Source: Schistosoma mansoni (taxonomy: Eukaryota > Platyhelminthes > Trematoda > Strigeidida > Schistosomatidae). Taken from it: 64,000 nucleotides of DNA. The stretch covers positions 18,839,705-18,903,704 of the forward strand of contig NC_031497.1 of assembly GCF_000237925.1 (NCBI RefSeq), in the 5' to 3' direction. Below are positions 44,854-56,871 of the stretch, one piece after another (position 1 is the first letter of the stretch; every line of letters begins with the position of its first letter). The position numbers and the translations under genes are program-made. The notes under the pieces were generated by a model. That model was not told where the DNA came from, did no database searches, and saw nothing but the letters and a program-made list of their open reading frames with translations.

Positions 44854-47800
44854 ATGCATACAATCAAACAAACTAATGCAAATATACCTTCACGTATCAT
44901 TGGTTTATTGCTTTGTTTACTGATCACTGTAAGCTTCATATTATTCGTATTTCTTATTATTTATGTTGAAACTTACATTTCAGTTGTTCGGTGCAGTTTT
45001 AACCGGTTTTACAGGTCATATACTTGTTGCTTTTGAACAAATCAGCGAAATATTTGGAAGATATGTATTATTTGGTGGAATTTATGTTATACTAACATGT
45101 GGTATATTCATTGTATTGGTTGGTTTGCTTGGGTTTTTCAGTTTCATACATCCAAATCGATGTATATCTATCACGGTAATTATTTTTATACTGATAAAAA
45201 TAACAATGTAACATTATTTTCCTTCCAGACTTGCGTTGGTGTAATTGTTCTCATTGTTATTACTACTTGTACATCATTGATTGTTTATATGTATCCTAAA
45301 ACTGTAAGTTTAATTAAAGTTTCCAGCATCTTAATTTTACATAAATTTTATTTTCCATTCTATACTGTTTGTACATTCGATACTATTTCCACTGTTTTAA
45401 ATATTTATTTTTATGAAACCCTTATCTTGCACAATATGCGCGATAACATGTAAAAGAGGTTAATTTATTGAATGAAAAAATGGAAAACTGACATGTAGAA
45501 GTCATCACATTATGTGATAATTTCTGGTTGAACTTAAAGACATCTAAACATTTATAGTGAAGCAATGAATGTATTGTAAATTTAAGCCCGGCTTTTTACC
45601 ACATAATTTACTCACCAATCGAAATACGACTTATCCTATCTTAGCACTGTGCCAAACAAATGACGTTCGACCGGTACGAGCAGCCTACAGTAAAATATCT
45701 TAAATATTCTTAGCTTTCTTCATAAAATCTATCTGTTATAGTTAATAACATGTTCATCTTAGATGGTAATTCTTTATTAACAAAGATGACTTCACAACCT
45801 TCGTGTTCTTCTTCAGCATTGATTTAAAAAATTTTCACATCATATGAGTTTTTGTATGCTTTACTGAACAAAATATAAAGCTACGATTTAATGGAGAAAT
45901 ATACATTTTATGAATACATTGTATGTAGTACAGTGTCTTTCGAATTGCCTTGGTAAAAGCATCAACTTCAAGACTATAATAACTTTACGATGCATCCTAA
46001 AATGTATATTGGACAATTATAAAGTTCATCTGTTTGGTCCACATAGTTGTCTTCTTTTTAAATCAACTGATACTTACATTATCGTTAACCACAAGACGGT
46101 GAATTTCTGTGAATTTTACTCATTTTCACCACTGACTACTTATAAGTAGTCTAGGTTTTACGTATAATTTTCGTGTCCACTCCAAAGTTCCCGTCTATCA
46201 AATAAACTGCTTATCATAAGAGACATTCTTTATCTCACAGACAGTAGTGGAATCCATCATCAATGCATACGAAAGAAGTACTTTGAGATACGACAATCAA
46301 TGAAAGTATGCGATGTGCATCGTCAACAGAAAAAAAATACCTGTTGTCGCAACTAACAATAATAGGAAACTAGGCATTTAAATATTTTTTCTAATCACTT
46401 GGAATAGGTCCTTCAGATAGGACAACCACAATCTTACAATTTTTCTTGTGATTTATTTAATAATCTTTTTTATATGATCCAAACTGGGTAAAATCGAACA
46501 GAATTTCATGAGTTTTAACTGGAAGCTTTGAAGGATGGATCTCAATAATTTCAGTGGTGAGATAGTTATCAATGATACCCGTAGATGGTGGTTACACAAT
46601 ACGAAGACTAATAAAGTTTAAAATTCAAGTGTCAATTCGATTGCCTGAAGATAATTCACGTCCTGATAGTCATCAAGGTTCTAATTTTGATCTCTTACAT
46701 AGTATTAGGTGTACACTATTGTTGAGTTCATACTAGCACTAAATATAAGTCCACTTCTCTTTACCTTTTAATGGTTGCCCAAATAAAGCCACCCCGCGAT
46801 GTAGGCTATCTTTAAATATGAATATTCTTAAATATGATGGGCTCAAGTGAGATTTTATAGCATAGTTAATTTATACTGAAAATCATATCATCGTTCTATC
46901 ACTTTGAGTATGTGGTGGATCTCAGGAAACGAGCCTACTCAAAATGTAACAATACGCAAAGTTACCAATAATATACCAAAAAGAATTAACACTACAAACC
47001 TAAACGTATGTCTATGAGTAACGAAAGTGAGTAACAAATTAATGATCCGGGTCAAAGCTCCAACGTAGTGTGGGAGAGCCTAAAAGGATGTTATAATACT
47101 ATTATAATCTTCAATCAAAGGCCATGGCCAATAAAGCAGAAGAATGAACGGCAGAGAGAGTGTTTACATTTTAAGAACCGCGGTATTGCAGTGTATGTTA
47201 GATATAACCAAACAAATATACTCGTTTCTTTACCATTGATACAGAGAAACAGTGGATATTGAATATAAATGTGGTTACATATAAATGTAAGGTAAATCAG
47301 TTTATAAAAATTATTATTTTGACTAATATTAAGATTTGTTTGGCAAACATTGTATCCATTTAATTTTTTCCCTAATTCTGTACAGATGACAAATTTGATA
47401 TATTATCGAATGATCAAAACATTTCCAAATTATGGCCAAAATATGCAAATAACTAATGCATGGGATATTATGCAAAGTAATCTTAGGTGTTGCGCTATAC
47501 ATAATCGAGGTTGGTCGGATTATAATCAAACTGTTTGGTACAAACTAACCAACACTGATATACATCGTCATGATGAACTTATACCACGTATGTATTTGTG
47601 TTTTTTTTTGGGGGGGGGGTAAATTAAAATGATATTTTTGTTTGAAACATTCATACTCATCTGTTGCCATCTGAATACACTGTAAACTACTGCATTTAAT
47701 ATCTGGAGATTTGGTTTTTACTCATTGTATAATTCATTTAGTTGTCGTAATTTACTTCCGAACTGCTTGTCACCGAACAAGTGCAACTTATTAGATTGTA

Positions 47801-50800
47801 TAACAATTGATATCACAACACATGTATGCACAACAAAGGTGATCGTAATGTCTGGAATTTTTATTTCACGAGGCTATGGTAGCACCATAATCCAACACCT
47901 AGCTTTTTACTGCTAAGAATTATCCAACATAATTCAACCCTTAATATTTATTTTTTAACAGAATCAACATTGCGACAGAAAAATAACTGAATAATTTACC
48001 CTGCGTTGAATTGTCTTGAGGATTTTGATCAAAAAGAATCTGTGATACTTGAGTTCTCAAATCAAAACGCGACATTTGCCTCGAAATAAATGGGACTATA
48101 AGTAAAAAGGCAACTTAAACAATAAAGTTTTACAAAATTAAAATAACGAGGTATCTATGGGGCATCAGCAACGCTTCAAGATAGAAGCAGCGAAAATGTG
48201 CTTCCTTTAAATCGGTATATAGAAACAATTATTAAAAGAACACAATAAATCAAGGTTGTACCAAGGAGTTGGGTCATGTCAGTAATGTCAATTAGCGAAT
48301 TGAACCGAGAGCTCTGCAACAACAAATATGGGAAATTTCTTCAAATACATCAATTTCCAATGAAGTGAAGGCAAACTACTAAGAATGATGAGAGAATACA
48401 ACTACAGTAATTAAAATGGATCGAACTTTAAGAATATTTGTAGATACTCAATGCAATTAAAATACATCAAAAAACTTAATTCATCAACTGTAACTTAAGA
48501 TGCATTTGAGATATAATTGACAAATAAACTCATCAATTATGGTACTACATGCCAATCATCTTGGCTCGCTTTAGCCTTGTATGACTATACTGTGTTTATT
48601 CCCTAATCACAATCTTAGATGTTCGTCATAAATGATATTAGGTTTTCTGGAATCATTTTTTCAATCATCTAGTGACTGTTTCGTACGTTATTTATATCTC
48701 TCTCTTCTTTCCTCCTTCCTAGACTATTAATTTCAGTTTTTGTATATAATAATGGTGTTAATTTATATTTTAGAAACACGTAAAGCTTATCAAACGAAAT
48801 AGCTTACTCATTGTGACTTTGGTCTCATTAAGACTCTGCGTCGGACAACCTAGGGACTAGCTTAGGATTTTATCTATAGTTAACTAGTTGCTACAATCCG
48901 TATAATATGAACATAAAAATCATTTAGTTCATTTTTTGTATTGGTTGTATGAATCTTGCCATTGATGTTTAACGTTGCAATTGATTAGTCTCTTATTGGC
49001 GTGTGTGTATCTAGTTCGGATTGCAGAGATAAGAAGAGATGGATGGTAACTAGTAGTAGATTCCAGGACGCTCGTTTCGTCCCATTTGGGACTCGTTGGC
49101 TGGATGTACATGCATTCCACAGTTGATGTTCACTACAGGACTCGAACCGGGTACCGTTTTCTTCAAACACCGTTGCATTATCCATTTAACTACTGAGTCC
49201 AGATGGCCATTAGCTTGTGCAATAGAGTGAAGTTTATAAGAATTATTTGTTTAATCTGACTTATTAGGGCAAATTCGATTTATCTTATTGATTTTAAAAC
49301 CTACAACATGCTATTTCTTCCTTGTTTAATCTGCACACATTTCAATATTTCAACTTAGTCATTCCCATTCTATCTCATCTATCAGTTACTTCAGAATTGT
49401 TCACTTTTACAATTTATAAAACACACTCATTGTTTTAAATTGTTTCATTGACATTATTCTCAATAAAAATGTAACTTGATTTTACAAAACTTCCCTGCTT
49501 AATATAAGTAAGAACTTATTTAGACGAACAATGTTGAAATTCCACTCAAAATTTGGCAAATATGCCTTAGTTCAAAGATGAATTACTTACTTACTTACTT
49601 ACGCCTGTTACTCCCAATGGAGCATAGGCCGCCGACCAGCATTCTCCAACCCACTCTGTCCTGGGCCTTGTTAAAATACAATTTCATTTTGAATAACACA
49701 AGTCATTTTACATTGAATAAAGTCAACAAATACAAAATAAACATTTGATCATTTTTCATGAATGGCTTCCGAATACACATTTACAAACTGTAAACATATA
49801 AAATCACTCTGTTTACCTTTAACATATTAAACCAATTTCCCCTTTCTCTCAAATGGTATTCGGCTTTTAGGTATCATTACCAAGGTTTGACTTCATAATT
49901 TCGAAAAAATTGAGCATTGGATAGATTGTTACAAATAAATTAATATATTTGTAATATCCCCCCAAAAATGCCCTGGTACGGCCGAGAGTGGGGAGAGTCC
50001 GCTCTACCTCTCGAAAAGCTCTCACATGGCCACACGTATATAGCCTCTGCCAATGAAGTCCTACTCACTGCCTTTTCATGGTGGGGGTGTTCTCTACAAA
50101 ATTGAGAGAACGAAAAGCGAATGCCCGGCTCTTTAACAGGGTTGGTGGACATGGAAAGTTTACTTAGGGGAGTTGGAAAACCCTGATTCCAAACCAATGG
50201 TGCACATGGGCTCCAGTATCCTGAAGGGAACAAATGGCGTATGAACCAATCGTTGGTCACCGGCTACCATGGGACTGCATCTCCTCACGATGCTCCACTA
50301 CCTTGTGGACCAGACCTTTAGGTCGAAGGATCCGCGTGTGGCCCCCTAAGAAAACCACCTGCTTTAGTTTGGGCACCCGGGCAGTATCACAGCCCTCACG
50401 CAAACCGAATGAGATTTGTGCGGCGTATATCTATCTGGTGCTTCCTTGTACCAATATTTATGTGTTTAAATAAATAAATAAATCCCAACGAGTAGAGAAA
50501 TTAAATTTCGTGACGTTTCGTGATTCAGTGTAAGCCACTTCTTCAGAGAATAACTAATCAGATCGAAATTAATCCAAGTTTACCTATCTTCGAATGATTG
50601 GTCCCTTCTAAAGAATTTAACCGAAACGACACCAAATTTAATGATCAATACAGTAGTGTTTAGAGAATGTTTTTCTCTTAATCTGATATATTCATAATCA
50701 TTTTCATCTTTACAACAGAATCTGATTGATTTATTATACCTAATCCTTATATTCATATCAACAACACTTTGAACTGTGTCTCATTGTCATAAGAAGCAAT

Positions 50801-53800
50801 AATTTAATCTCTAAAATATAACTAAATTAGATTTGTTTGCTTATCTGTAAAATAATCATTATTATTACTACTTCATTTAGGTGCTTTAATGTAGGTAAGT
50901 TTAAATTCTTAGAATATTCTATTATTCAAAATGCTTCAATGCTGAATAGTGTCATCTAAAATATTTAATCACATTCAGAACATTGGTTTTTATATTACAG
51001 TTGAAATATTTGCTGAATTAGAAATCAGTATATAACATGATTCTATCCCAAGAATAATATTCACAAGTCTATAGTACCGAATAAAAATTATATCTACTGT
51101 ACTACTTTGAAGGTGTTTTCATAAAATTCACTACATTAAGCTTCTGTATGTCAAACAATATGAATCCGCATCAGCTGGTCGTGGATAAATCGGATAAAGT
51201 ATAAACCGTTTGATCAAACTGTTAATTAATGATATTCATCAGTATAAAGTTGTGAAGACTGTTGAATTTTACTGAGATGACAAACCAAATTTAAATTAGA
51301 CACTCATCCACAACTTTGAAGCACTAGATGACTGTTTTGTCCTAGTACAGGACTCCCCAGCAGTATGCACCCACAACCCCGGGCGTTGGACTCGAACCCA
51401 GAACCTTTGGTTTTGCACACAGACGCTTAACCCTGTGGATCACTGGTCCGCTGTACAATGGTTTGCAAGTCTGATTTAGACATTAACATCATCGGAACCC
51501 AACTCAATGGTTTAGAGGCTAAGCATCCGCGCGCGAAACCGAAGGTCCTGGGCTTCATCCACGAATGCGGGGTTGCGGATACATACTGATATGAAGTACC
51601 ACGCTAGAATGAAACGGCCGTTCAGTATTCCCTAGTTTTCAATGATGGCCTTACTTAGATTGGTTCCTAACTTCAAAAAAATATCTTAATAATAAGCTGA
51701 GATCGAGTTTTACTCATTTTACATTGCGCATAACTATAGCTTTGGCCTGCATAGATTTTTACAGCTTTATTTTGTGGTGCAAGCTTTTATCACAATGCAA
51801 ATATTATAACTGTGTTTGCATAAACATAGAAAATCACTTATATCATTAATATGATATTTAATATGTTCTCTCTTGTGTATAAAGAAATCTTTATTGATTT
51901 TTGTAGGTACAAATCTTTACTATCATTTTGTCCCCGTATCTTGTTGCTTAACTAAAATTGATGGTTTGACCGGATTCCCTTTACAAATTTATCGTAATAA
52001 GAAACGTTGTCAAAATTGGCAATACGGTCCACCAACATTCCTAAATGGTCCACATAATGATGCATTATATTATAGAGTAAGTTGATTCATGTTCTGTATT
52101 TCCTATTTCAAAGTTCCATTTTGTGACACAGTCGATTATACAAATTATCTATTCGTGAATTACCAACATTACATTGAAATAGTTTAAATACATTTCACTG
52201 GGTTAGAAACATTTTACATTTCATCAAGAACTGATTTTGTTTTCTTTTCAGGAAATTCCATTAAAATTAAGGTGCATAGGGTAGTTGTACACCGTTATTT
52301 TCACGTAATTAGGTAGCTTGAAACGCAAGTCGTTAAAAATGTGATATTTAAACAAAACCCATTACAGTAGTTTTATTCAATTATTATGAGGAGGCAAGAA
52401 ATAAGTCTACTAGTTAGGAATTAACTTCAGTGGATAATGAATAATCTATAGTTCTCATATCCTTAGACTGCTTATTTATTAAATAACATCCAGTTGTGCC
52501 TATTTCAGTGTTCGAAACTTTATATATAAGTGAGTTATTTTTTAGAGAATCTATCCTTTTGATTTATAGTCTTGTCTTTCATATAGTGAAGATTTGTAGC
52601 TCTGGTCTTTGATGTTGATTCATTCGAGGGTTTGAGTGAATAATTATGTCTAGTGAATGGCCAACACGAGCCTACATCGTGTCATCTCTCTTCACCTATC
52701 GATCGACACTGAATTCTATAATTTTAAAAACCGAGGACCCATACTCTATAAAACGCCCTTTTGCTCAAACTTATCACCAGGGTCACTTCTGTCATTTTAC
52801 ATCATGTACGTCTCATTATAGTCCATTTTTAAAAGGTCCGGACGCACCGACAGATATTGACTATAAACCACACCTACGTATTGCTTGAATAGTGGACAGA
52901 CCAGGTAATCTCTAGTCAGTCAGTCCTCAAAATAAAGATTTGTTTCTTATGTTAAGATCATGAATCGATCAATTTCAGACCACTATTCAGAACCTATAGG
53001 CACCGGACAGTCGTCTCGTCCGATTATGGGACTCTTCAGCAGTGCGCGCCCCCAATATCACACGTGGGACTCCAACCTAGGACCCTCAGTCTCGCTTAAC
53101 CTCCAGACCACTGAGCCGGTATTCAAAGGTGTTAATGTTCAACTTCAATCAACCCATGAAATCGCGCAACCTTCTTGTGTTCGGTAAGTAACTGCCTAAC
53201 ACCCGACACGGTTGAACTCTACTGGTCACAGCTACTCACTAGTAAGCACACGATGATTATTAGTATAGGGTTATGGAGATTGTTGTTAGATATTTGTTAC
53301 GTTTGCTCACTTGGACTATCTTGTTTACACTACGTTCTTAATTCTGTAGGGCCGATTTGAAAAGAACTGCTTGATAACCCGATGAATGTATTTATCCATA
53401 AACAAACATGCCAATAATGAAATTATATTTTAAATTATTAAGAAATTTAAAAACCCTAATAAAGCAAGCAATTTATTAATCTACACAAATAAGCTTACTA
53501 TTTTATAAGACCATTGTTGGAAATGTCAAATGAAATTAGATAATATATAAACCACAAAAATGTGATAGACAGAAAGAACCTATTCTTCTGGCTACGTGTC
53601 TGTAATTTCGTGAGTAACTAGTAATCGACTATAGGTTCCTTTGAATCAGTACTCGTGTATTTTGGTAACACTGAACAAGCAATGTCTGGGCTAGGAATAG
53701 TGATGTAGCTGTAAATAATTCCCCAAAATCAATAGCTCAGTGAATTAGGTAAGGGTGGGAAGTCGATTGGTGATGTAGTAAATTGTTATTAAATAAGGTG

Positions 53801-56800
53801 GTTGGGGCATGCGTTACGTATGCCCGACCACCACCTACTGTTATATCCCCTGGTGAATTATGAATGGTAAATCTGAGGTCTATTTATGGACAAATGTAAT
53901 ATGCCTATTTCCTATTGTATAGTTGTTAAATAACTGACCTAATCGTATTCGTGTTCCTCTTATCATAACCTTTATTTTGACCTTTGAACTATTATTATTG
54001 ATTACTTTCCCCCTATTCACAGCCACATTGGCCAATTATTGTACATATGTTATTTTTCTATTTTTTGGTATAATGTGGTCTGTTTGGTTAGTATATTAAC
54101 CCAGTATGCTTGTGAATAATGATTCATATTGCCGAGGCTGTTATTTGTGTTCTGGACTTAACTGGCTGGGCGAGGCAAATAGCAGGACCGAATAGTACTC
54201 AAGACTGCTCGTACGATTTTATGCATCATCATTGCTCCGATCAATAAATCCACTCCTCTCTAATTGCACGTTCATATATATTACGAGGGCATACGTTATA
54301 ACACCTACCTCGACGGACGACGTCGTCAGGAATAGGAGTAAGCTGAGAGGAATCTAGTGGCGATCATACCAAAACATGACATCAGCCCTCGAAGCCATGA
54401 AGTCAACCGGACAGCCATGTTAACAGATGTGGACTACCTGATTGTGGTCCTCATAATTATAGCAACCAGTGGTCAGGGACATTGAATGGCCCGGCTTAAA
54501 ATCGTTTGCGATGACACAGATGTATCCTTCTTCGTCTTCCCAAAGATTTTAAGCTTCCAAATTCTTCTTAACCTTTTTTCATTGCACTGATTTATATTTT
54601 CTCCAACAGTATCCTCGATACCTAATCTTTTCTATTACCACTAGTATTGTTACTACCCTAACTTCCCTGGGATTTTCCCGGACAATTTCATCTCCATATG
54701 TTAATAAGGTATGGTAACTTAAACTGATGTATTTACGTGCCGGTTTCTACGATGTGACTGACTGATTTCAAATTATCCGGGCGACTTGCATCAATAACAT
54801 GGTTTCGTGAGTAGTCCTCACTCCCCCACAATCCTTGTCATAAGATATCACCAATCAAAAGACATCTCCTTGCATTTTAACTGCTGAAATACAGTTCTTC
54901 AAATACAAAAATCCTAAGCCATAACAATATGTTCATTTTTCTTTTTACTAAGGGCTGTTTTAACCTACTTGTCGATTATATTGATGCATACGCTGAATAT
55001 ATGCTCGGAATGGGATTGACAGTTGTTAGTTTATTGGTAAGTGTTTCACAGTATCTTATTTCTAAATCAACGAGTTAATTATCAAATCCATTTATCTGCA
55101 CGAACGTGTAATCAGAAACTTAATTCAGTCAAAACTTAGGCTGATAATTTACTGGTTTACTTGTTCAGAGCTGTTGATCAACAGCTGCGAAGAAACCACT
55201 CTTCCTGAAACTACAATTCAACGGCGATTTAGCTGATGATGTACTACGGGATAGACTGACTAAAGCAGTTAAGAGAACGTTTAATGCAGCCGACCTCTTT
55301 CTTTCTTACTCGACACGATCTATGGTGATTCCCCAACTAAAGGATAAGTTACCTGGTTATGCCACTTCTATGTGTATCTATAAATTCAGCTGCTCCTGTG
55401 GAGAAAGCTATATTGGGCGCACTACCAGACAACTGAACCAAAGAGTTAGTGAACACCTCCCTTCGTGGTTAGGAAAAGGTATGGTCAAGTCGATACGGAG
55501 CTCGATTCTTTCACACTTGATTGATAGCGGTCATGAAGTTGACAGAAACCAGTCTTTTGAAGTTATTTATCGTATTCCTACTACTTTTCCTTATGGGGTT
55601 CGTTCTCGTCTCTTACACATAGCAGAAGCTATAGGAATTCGATCCAACAACCCGAGTCTTTGTGTTCATAAGAAATTTGTAGCACCCTTATCCCTCCCTT
55701 GGCCTTAATAAATAATTTTATTTTCCATACTCTTCGTTTATTTTTCTTCACCCCCCTATCAATTATTTACTTATAATTTTTCTAATATTCGCTTCACAGT
55801 CCAATTATCTGAACACTTCTTATTACGTAATCTTATAGTTTCTATGAATGTTATTTCAGTGTCTATATTTTTCTAATCATTGACCTATTTTCCTATTATG
55901 TAACATTGATTAAAGCCTTTTATTATTCTTATCACAACTAGTACACCTGTCATTACACTATCAATTTGTACTTTTCACTTATTATTAATTTTGATTATGT
56001 AATCTATTCCACTGTTATCATTGACTCATAAACTGCCTTGATTGGTTTAATAATTTCGTATATGCATATAAATATTACTGTATATTAGAGTAAAGCCTGA
56101 TGAGGATCTAATCGAAAACAATATTGTTCGCTTATATATGTTTATCCAATTAGTAAATAACATTAAATTTGAAGTTTACACTCACACTAAAACCATAGTG
56201 CTACTAAAGTATTTATGTGGTAAACGTATTTGCAAATAGAAACTAAAGAGGGAGAAAACAAAACGTTTCTTAATCCAAACAATAAATCGGTATGTCGGAA
56301 AAAGTTTTAACTACGTAAATCCATTTAATTAAGTCTGGTAAATCATCAACTTGGAAATTCGGAAATCCCACAATATGTTGATATATAACTTAACTGGATA
56401 GTATTTTAGTAATTCGATTCAAATATTACGAAGTTTTCTTCGAAAAGTAGAGAGAGATTGAGATTTGTGGTCTATGTCCAACAAGCTAACTAATAAATAT
56501 TCGTATTCCAACGTTGTAACTAAAAATATATGTTGATATGGCTTATTTACCAAGTAGCAGATTAGTATACCTTGAACCGATGTTTATGTAAAAGCTAATC
56601 ATACAACCCAATTAGTAAAACTGAAATAGGTAAGAAGTGGGATTCGACCCCGTAACTTCACCAATTGAAATTTGCCAACTTTAATCGTTTGAGCCATTCC
56701 TTCATAAGAAACCATTTTCCTTCATACCCTTTATTCGTTTTCTCACAGATAATCCTATTTCTGTTGCTGCTACATGCAGAACTTAAAAATAATCCAACTG

Positions 56801-56871
56801 ATCTACAAATGTACGACACAAACTTATTAAAAAGCAATCATAATTATTATTATTGCGTTGATAATAAATAA
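44854..56871 (+). CDS. Tetraspanin, complete coding region in seven exons (306 aa)
   Basis: Exons: 44854-44928, 44984-45175, 45229-45303, 47386-47587, 51907-52076, 54953-55036 and 56749-56871 (TAA). All borders are AG/GT and the phases are consistent. The product has four membrane segments: TM1 (about 15-36), TM2 (about 56-80, followed by the family-typical HPNRC turn), TM3 (about 90-110) and TM4 (about 255-274). The large extracellular loop (about 112-254) has the signature cysteines: CC at 149-150, PVSCC at 194-195, RC at 216 and GC at 240. The CCG motif reads CCA here. Tetraspanins organise membrane microdomains; schistosome ones are prominent in the tegument surface. The first two introns are about 55 bp; later ones reach 4.3 kb and hold a ribozyme SINE, a family-A retroposon, a solo LTR and a Penelope-like element. 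The C-terminal tail is Asn/Tyr-rich. Family assignment is firm; tegumental location is inferred. Confidence 0.94.
49035..49205 (-). repeat. Sm-alpha-type hammerhead SINE, mutated core
   Basis: Same architecture as 32265-32420 (TGGATAATGC, CGGTTCGAGTCCTG, GTCCTGGAATCTAC), but the core reads CCAACGA instead of CUGANGA, so cleavage is not expected. Helix II and GAAA are kept. Located in the tetraspanin intron between exons 4 and 5. Confidence 0.8.
49584..49672 (-). mobile_element. Second-family RTE fragment, extreme 3' end with (TAAG)n tail
   Basis: Minus strand reads AQDRVGWRMLVGGLCSIGSN, RRK, stop, then TAAGTAAGTAAG. It gives the genuine 3' terminus and tail unit of this family. Confidence 0.75.
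49961..50482 (+). mobile_element. Retroposon family A, copy 3, inserted in a Penelope-type repeat
   Basis: About 520 bp with the same ends as copies 1 and 2. The flanks reconstitute TAATATCCC|AACGAGTAG; the target duplication is at most TCCC. Located in the tetraspanin intron between exons 4 and 5. Confidence 0.85.
50505..50552 (-). ncRNA. Candidate minimal hammerhead ribozyme (Penelope type)
   Basis: Minus strand: CUGAAGA (from 50546), an arm GUG paired with CAC, GAAA, then ACGU with cleavage expected after the C at 50512. Helix I is weak in this copy. Core matches are seen directly; activity is not implied. Confidence 0.5.
51290..51668. repeat. Head-to-head pair of hammerhead SINEs (pair 4), decayed
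   Basis: Minus copy 51290-51480 (box B GACTCGAACCCAGAACC on plus, core CUGGGGA on minus) and plus copy 51475-51668 (CTCAATGGTTTAGAGGC, GGTCCTGGGCTTCATCC, ATGAAACGGCCG). Heads abut with almost no spacer. Both cores are mutated. In the tetraspanin intron before exon 5. Confidence 0.72.
52960..53235 (-). repeat. Hammerhead SINE, mutated core
   Basis: On the plus strand GGGACTCTTCAGCAGTGCGC, GGACTCCAACCTAGGACC (box B region) and CCACTGAGCCGG (box A region). Minus core CUGAAGA is good but GAAA reads GAGA. A stretch like the pair-2 spacer follows (GGTTGAACTCTACTGGTCAC). Confidence 0.75.
53797..53832. repeat. 36-bp imperfect hairpin beside the solo LTR
   Basis: GGTGGTTGGGGCAT (53797-53810) is complementary, with one mismatch and one bulge, to ATGCCCGACCACC (53820-53832); the loop is 9 nt. 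Confidence 0.6.
53839..54303 (+). mobile_element. Solo LTR (465 bp) with 5-bp target duplication CCTAC
   Basis: Starts TGTTATATCCCCTGG and ends ACGTTATAACA, flanked by CCTAC at 53834-53838 and 54304-54308. It shares the first 150 bp and the GGACTTAACTGG block with the 28 kb LTR, but has about 70 extra bp in the middle and a different 3' part containing AATAAA (about 54244). It lies in the intron before tetraspanin exon 6. Confidence 0.87.
54309..54745 (+). repeat. Unclassified repeat-like stretch split by the solo LTR
   Basis: GC-richer than its surroundings, continuing the host sequence of the LTR (GACGACGTCGTCAGGAATAG and on to CTTCTTAACC). The composition and style resemble 3' ends of schistosome non-LTR elements, but no coding motif is visible, so the class is open. 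Confidence 0.35.
55186..56170 (+). mobile_element. Penelope-like element, 5'-truncated, with GIY-YIG domain
   Basis: One open frame runs from about 55190 to the TAA at 55706-55708. It begins inside the linker that follows the reverse transcriptase (KKPLFLKLQFNGDLADD, AVKRTFNAADLFLSYSTRSM) and continues into a GIY-YIG endonuclease: YKFSCSCGESYIGRTTRQL, RVSEHLPSW, then SSILSHLIDSGHEVD and FEVIYRIP. The Cys pair before YIG is typical of Penelope-like elements. No reverse transcriptase remains upstream. The 3' region to about 56170 carries a hammerhead fold. The element lies in the intron between tetraspanin exons 6 and 7, same strand. The frame has no stop, suggesting a fairly young insertion. 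Confidence 0.85.
56093..56133 (+). ncRNA. Hammerhead ribozyme in the 3' region of the Penelope-like element
   Basis: Helix I is AAGC (56093-56096) with GCTT (56130-56133). The core CTGATGA (56097-56103) and GAAA (56114-56117) is perfect. Helix II is GAT/ATC with loop CTA. Helix III is AACAA/TTGTT with loop TA, followed by C at 56129 as the cleavage nucleotide. All conserved core positions are present. Penelope-like elements are known to carry such ribozymes. Confidence 0.72.

Larger units (their letters stand above)
49900..50570 (-). repeat. Penelope-type terminal repeat split by a family-A retroposon
   Basis: The two halves, 49900-49960 and 50483-50570, together restore the repeat found at 16.9 and 22.1 kb (TAATATCCC then AACGAGTAGAGAAATT and GTGTAAGCCACTTCTTCAG). 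On the minus strand the right half reads CTCTGAAGAAGTGGC...CACGAAACGTC, a hammerhead core with a 3-bp helix II and the minimal ACGU helix III typical of Penelope-like ribozymes. Confidence 0.7.

Noticed and set aside
45097-45453. 118-codon frame over tetraspanin exons 2-3
   Set aside because: It reads through an intron; the spliced model keeps all four membrane segments.
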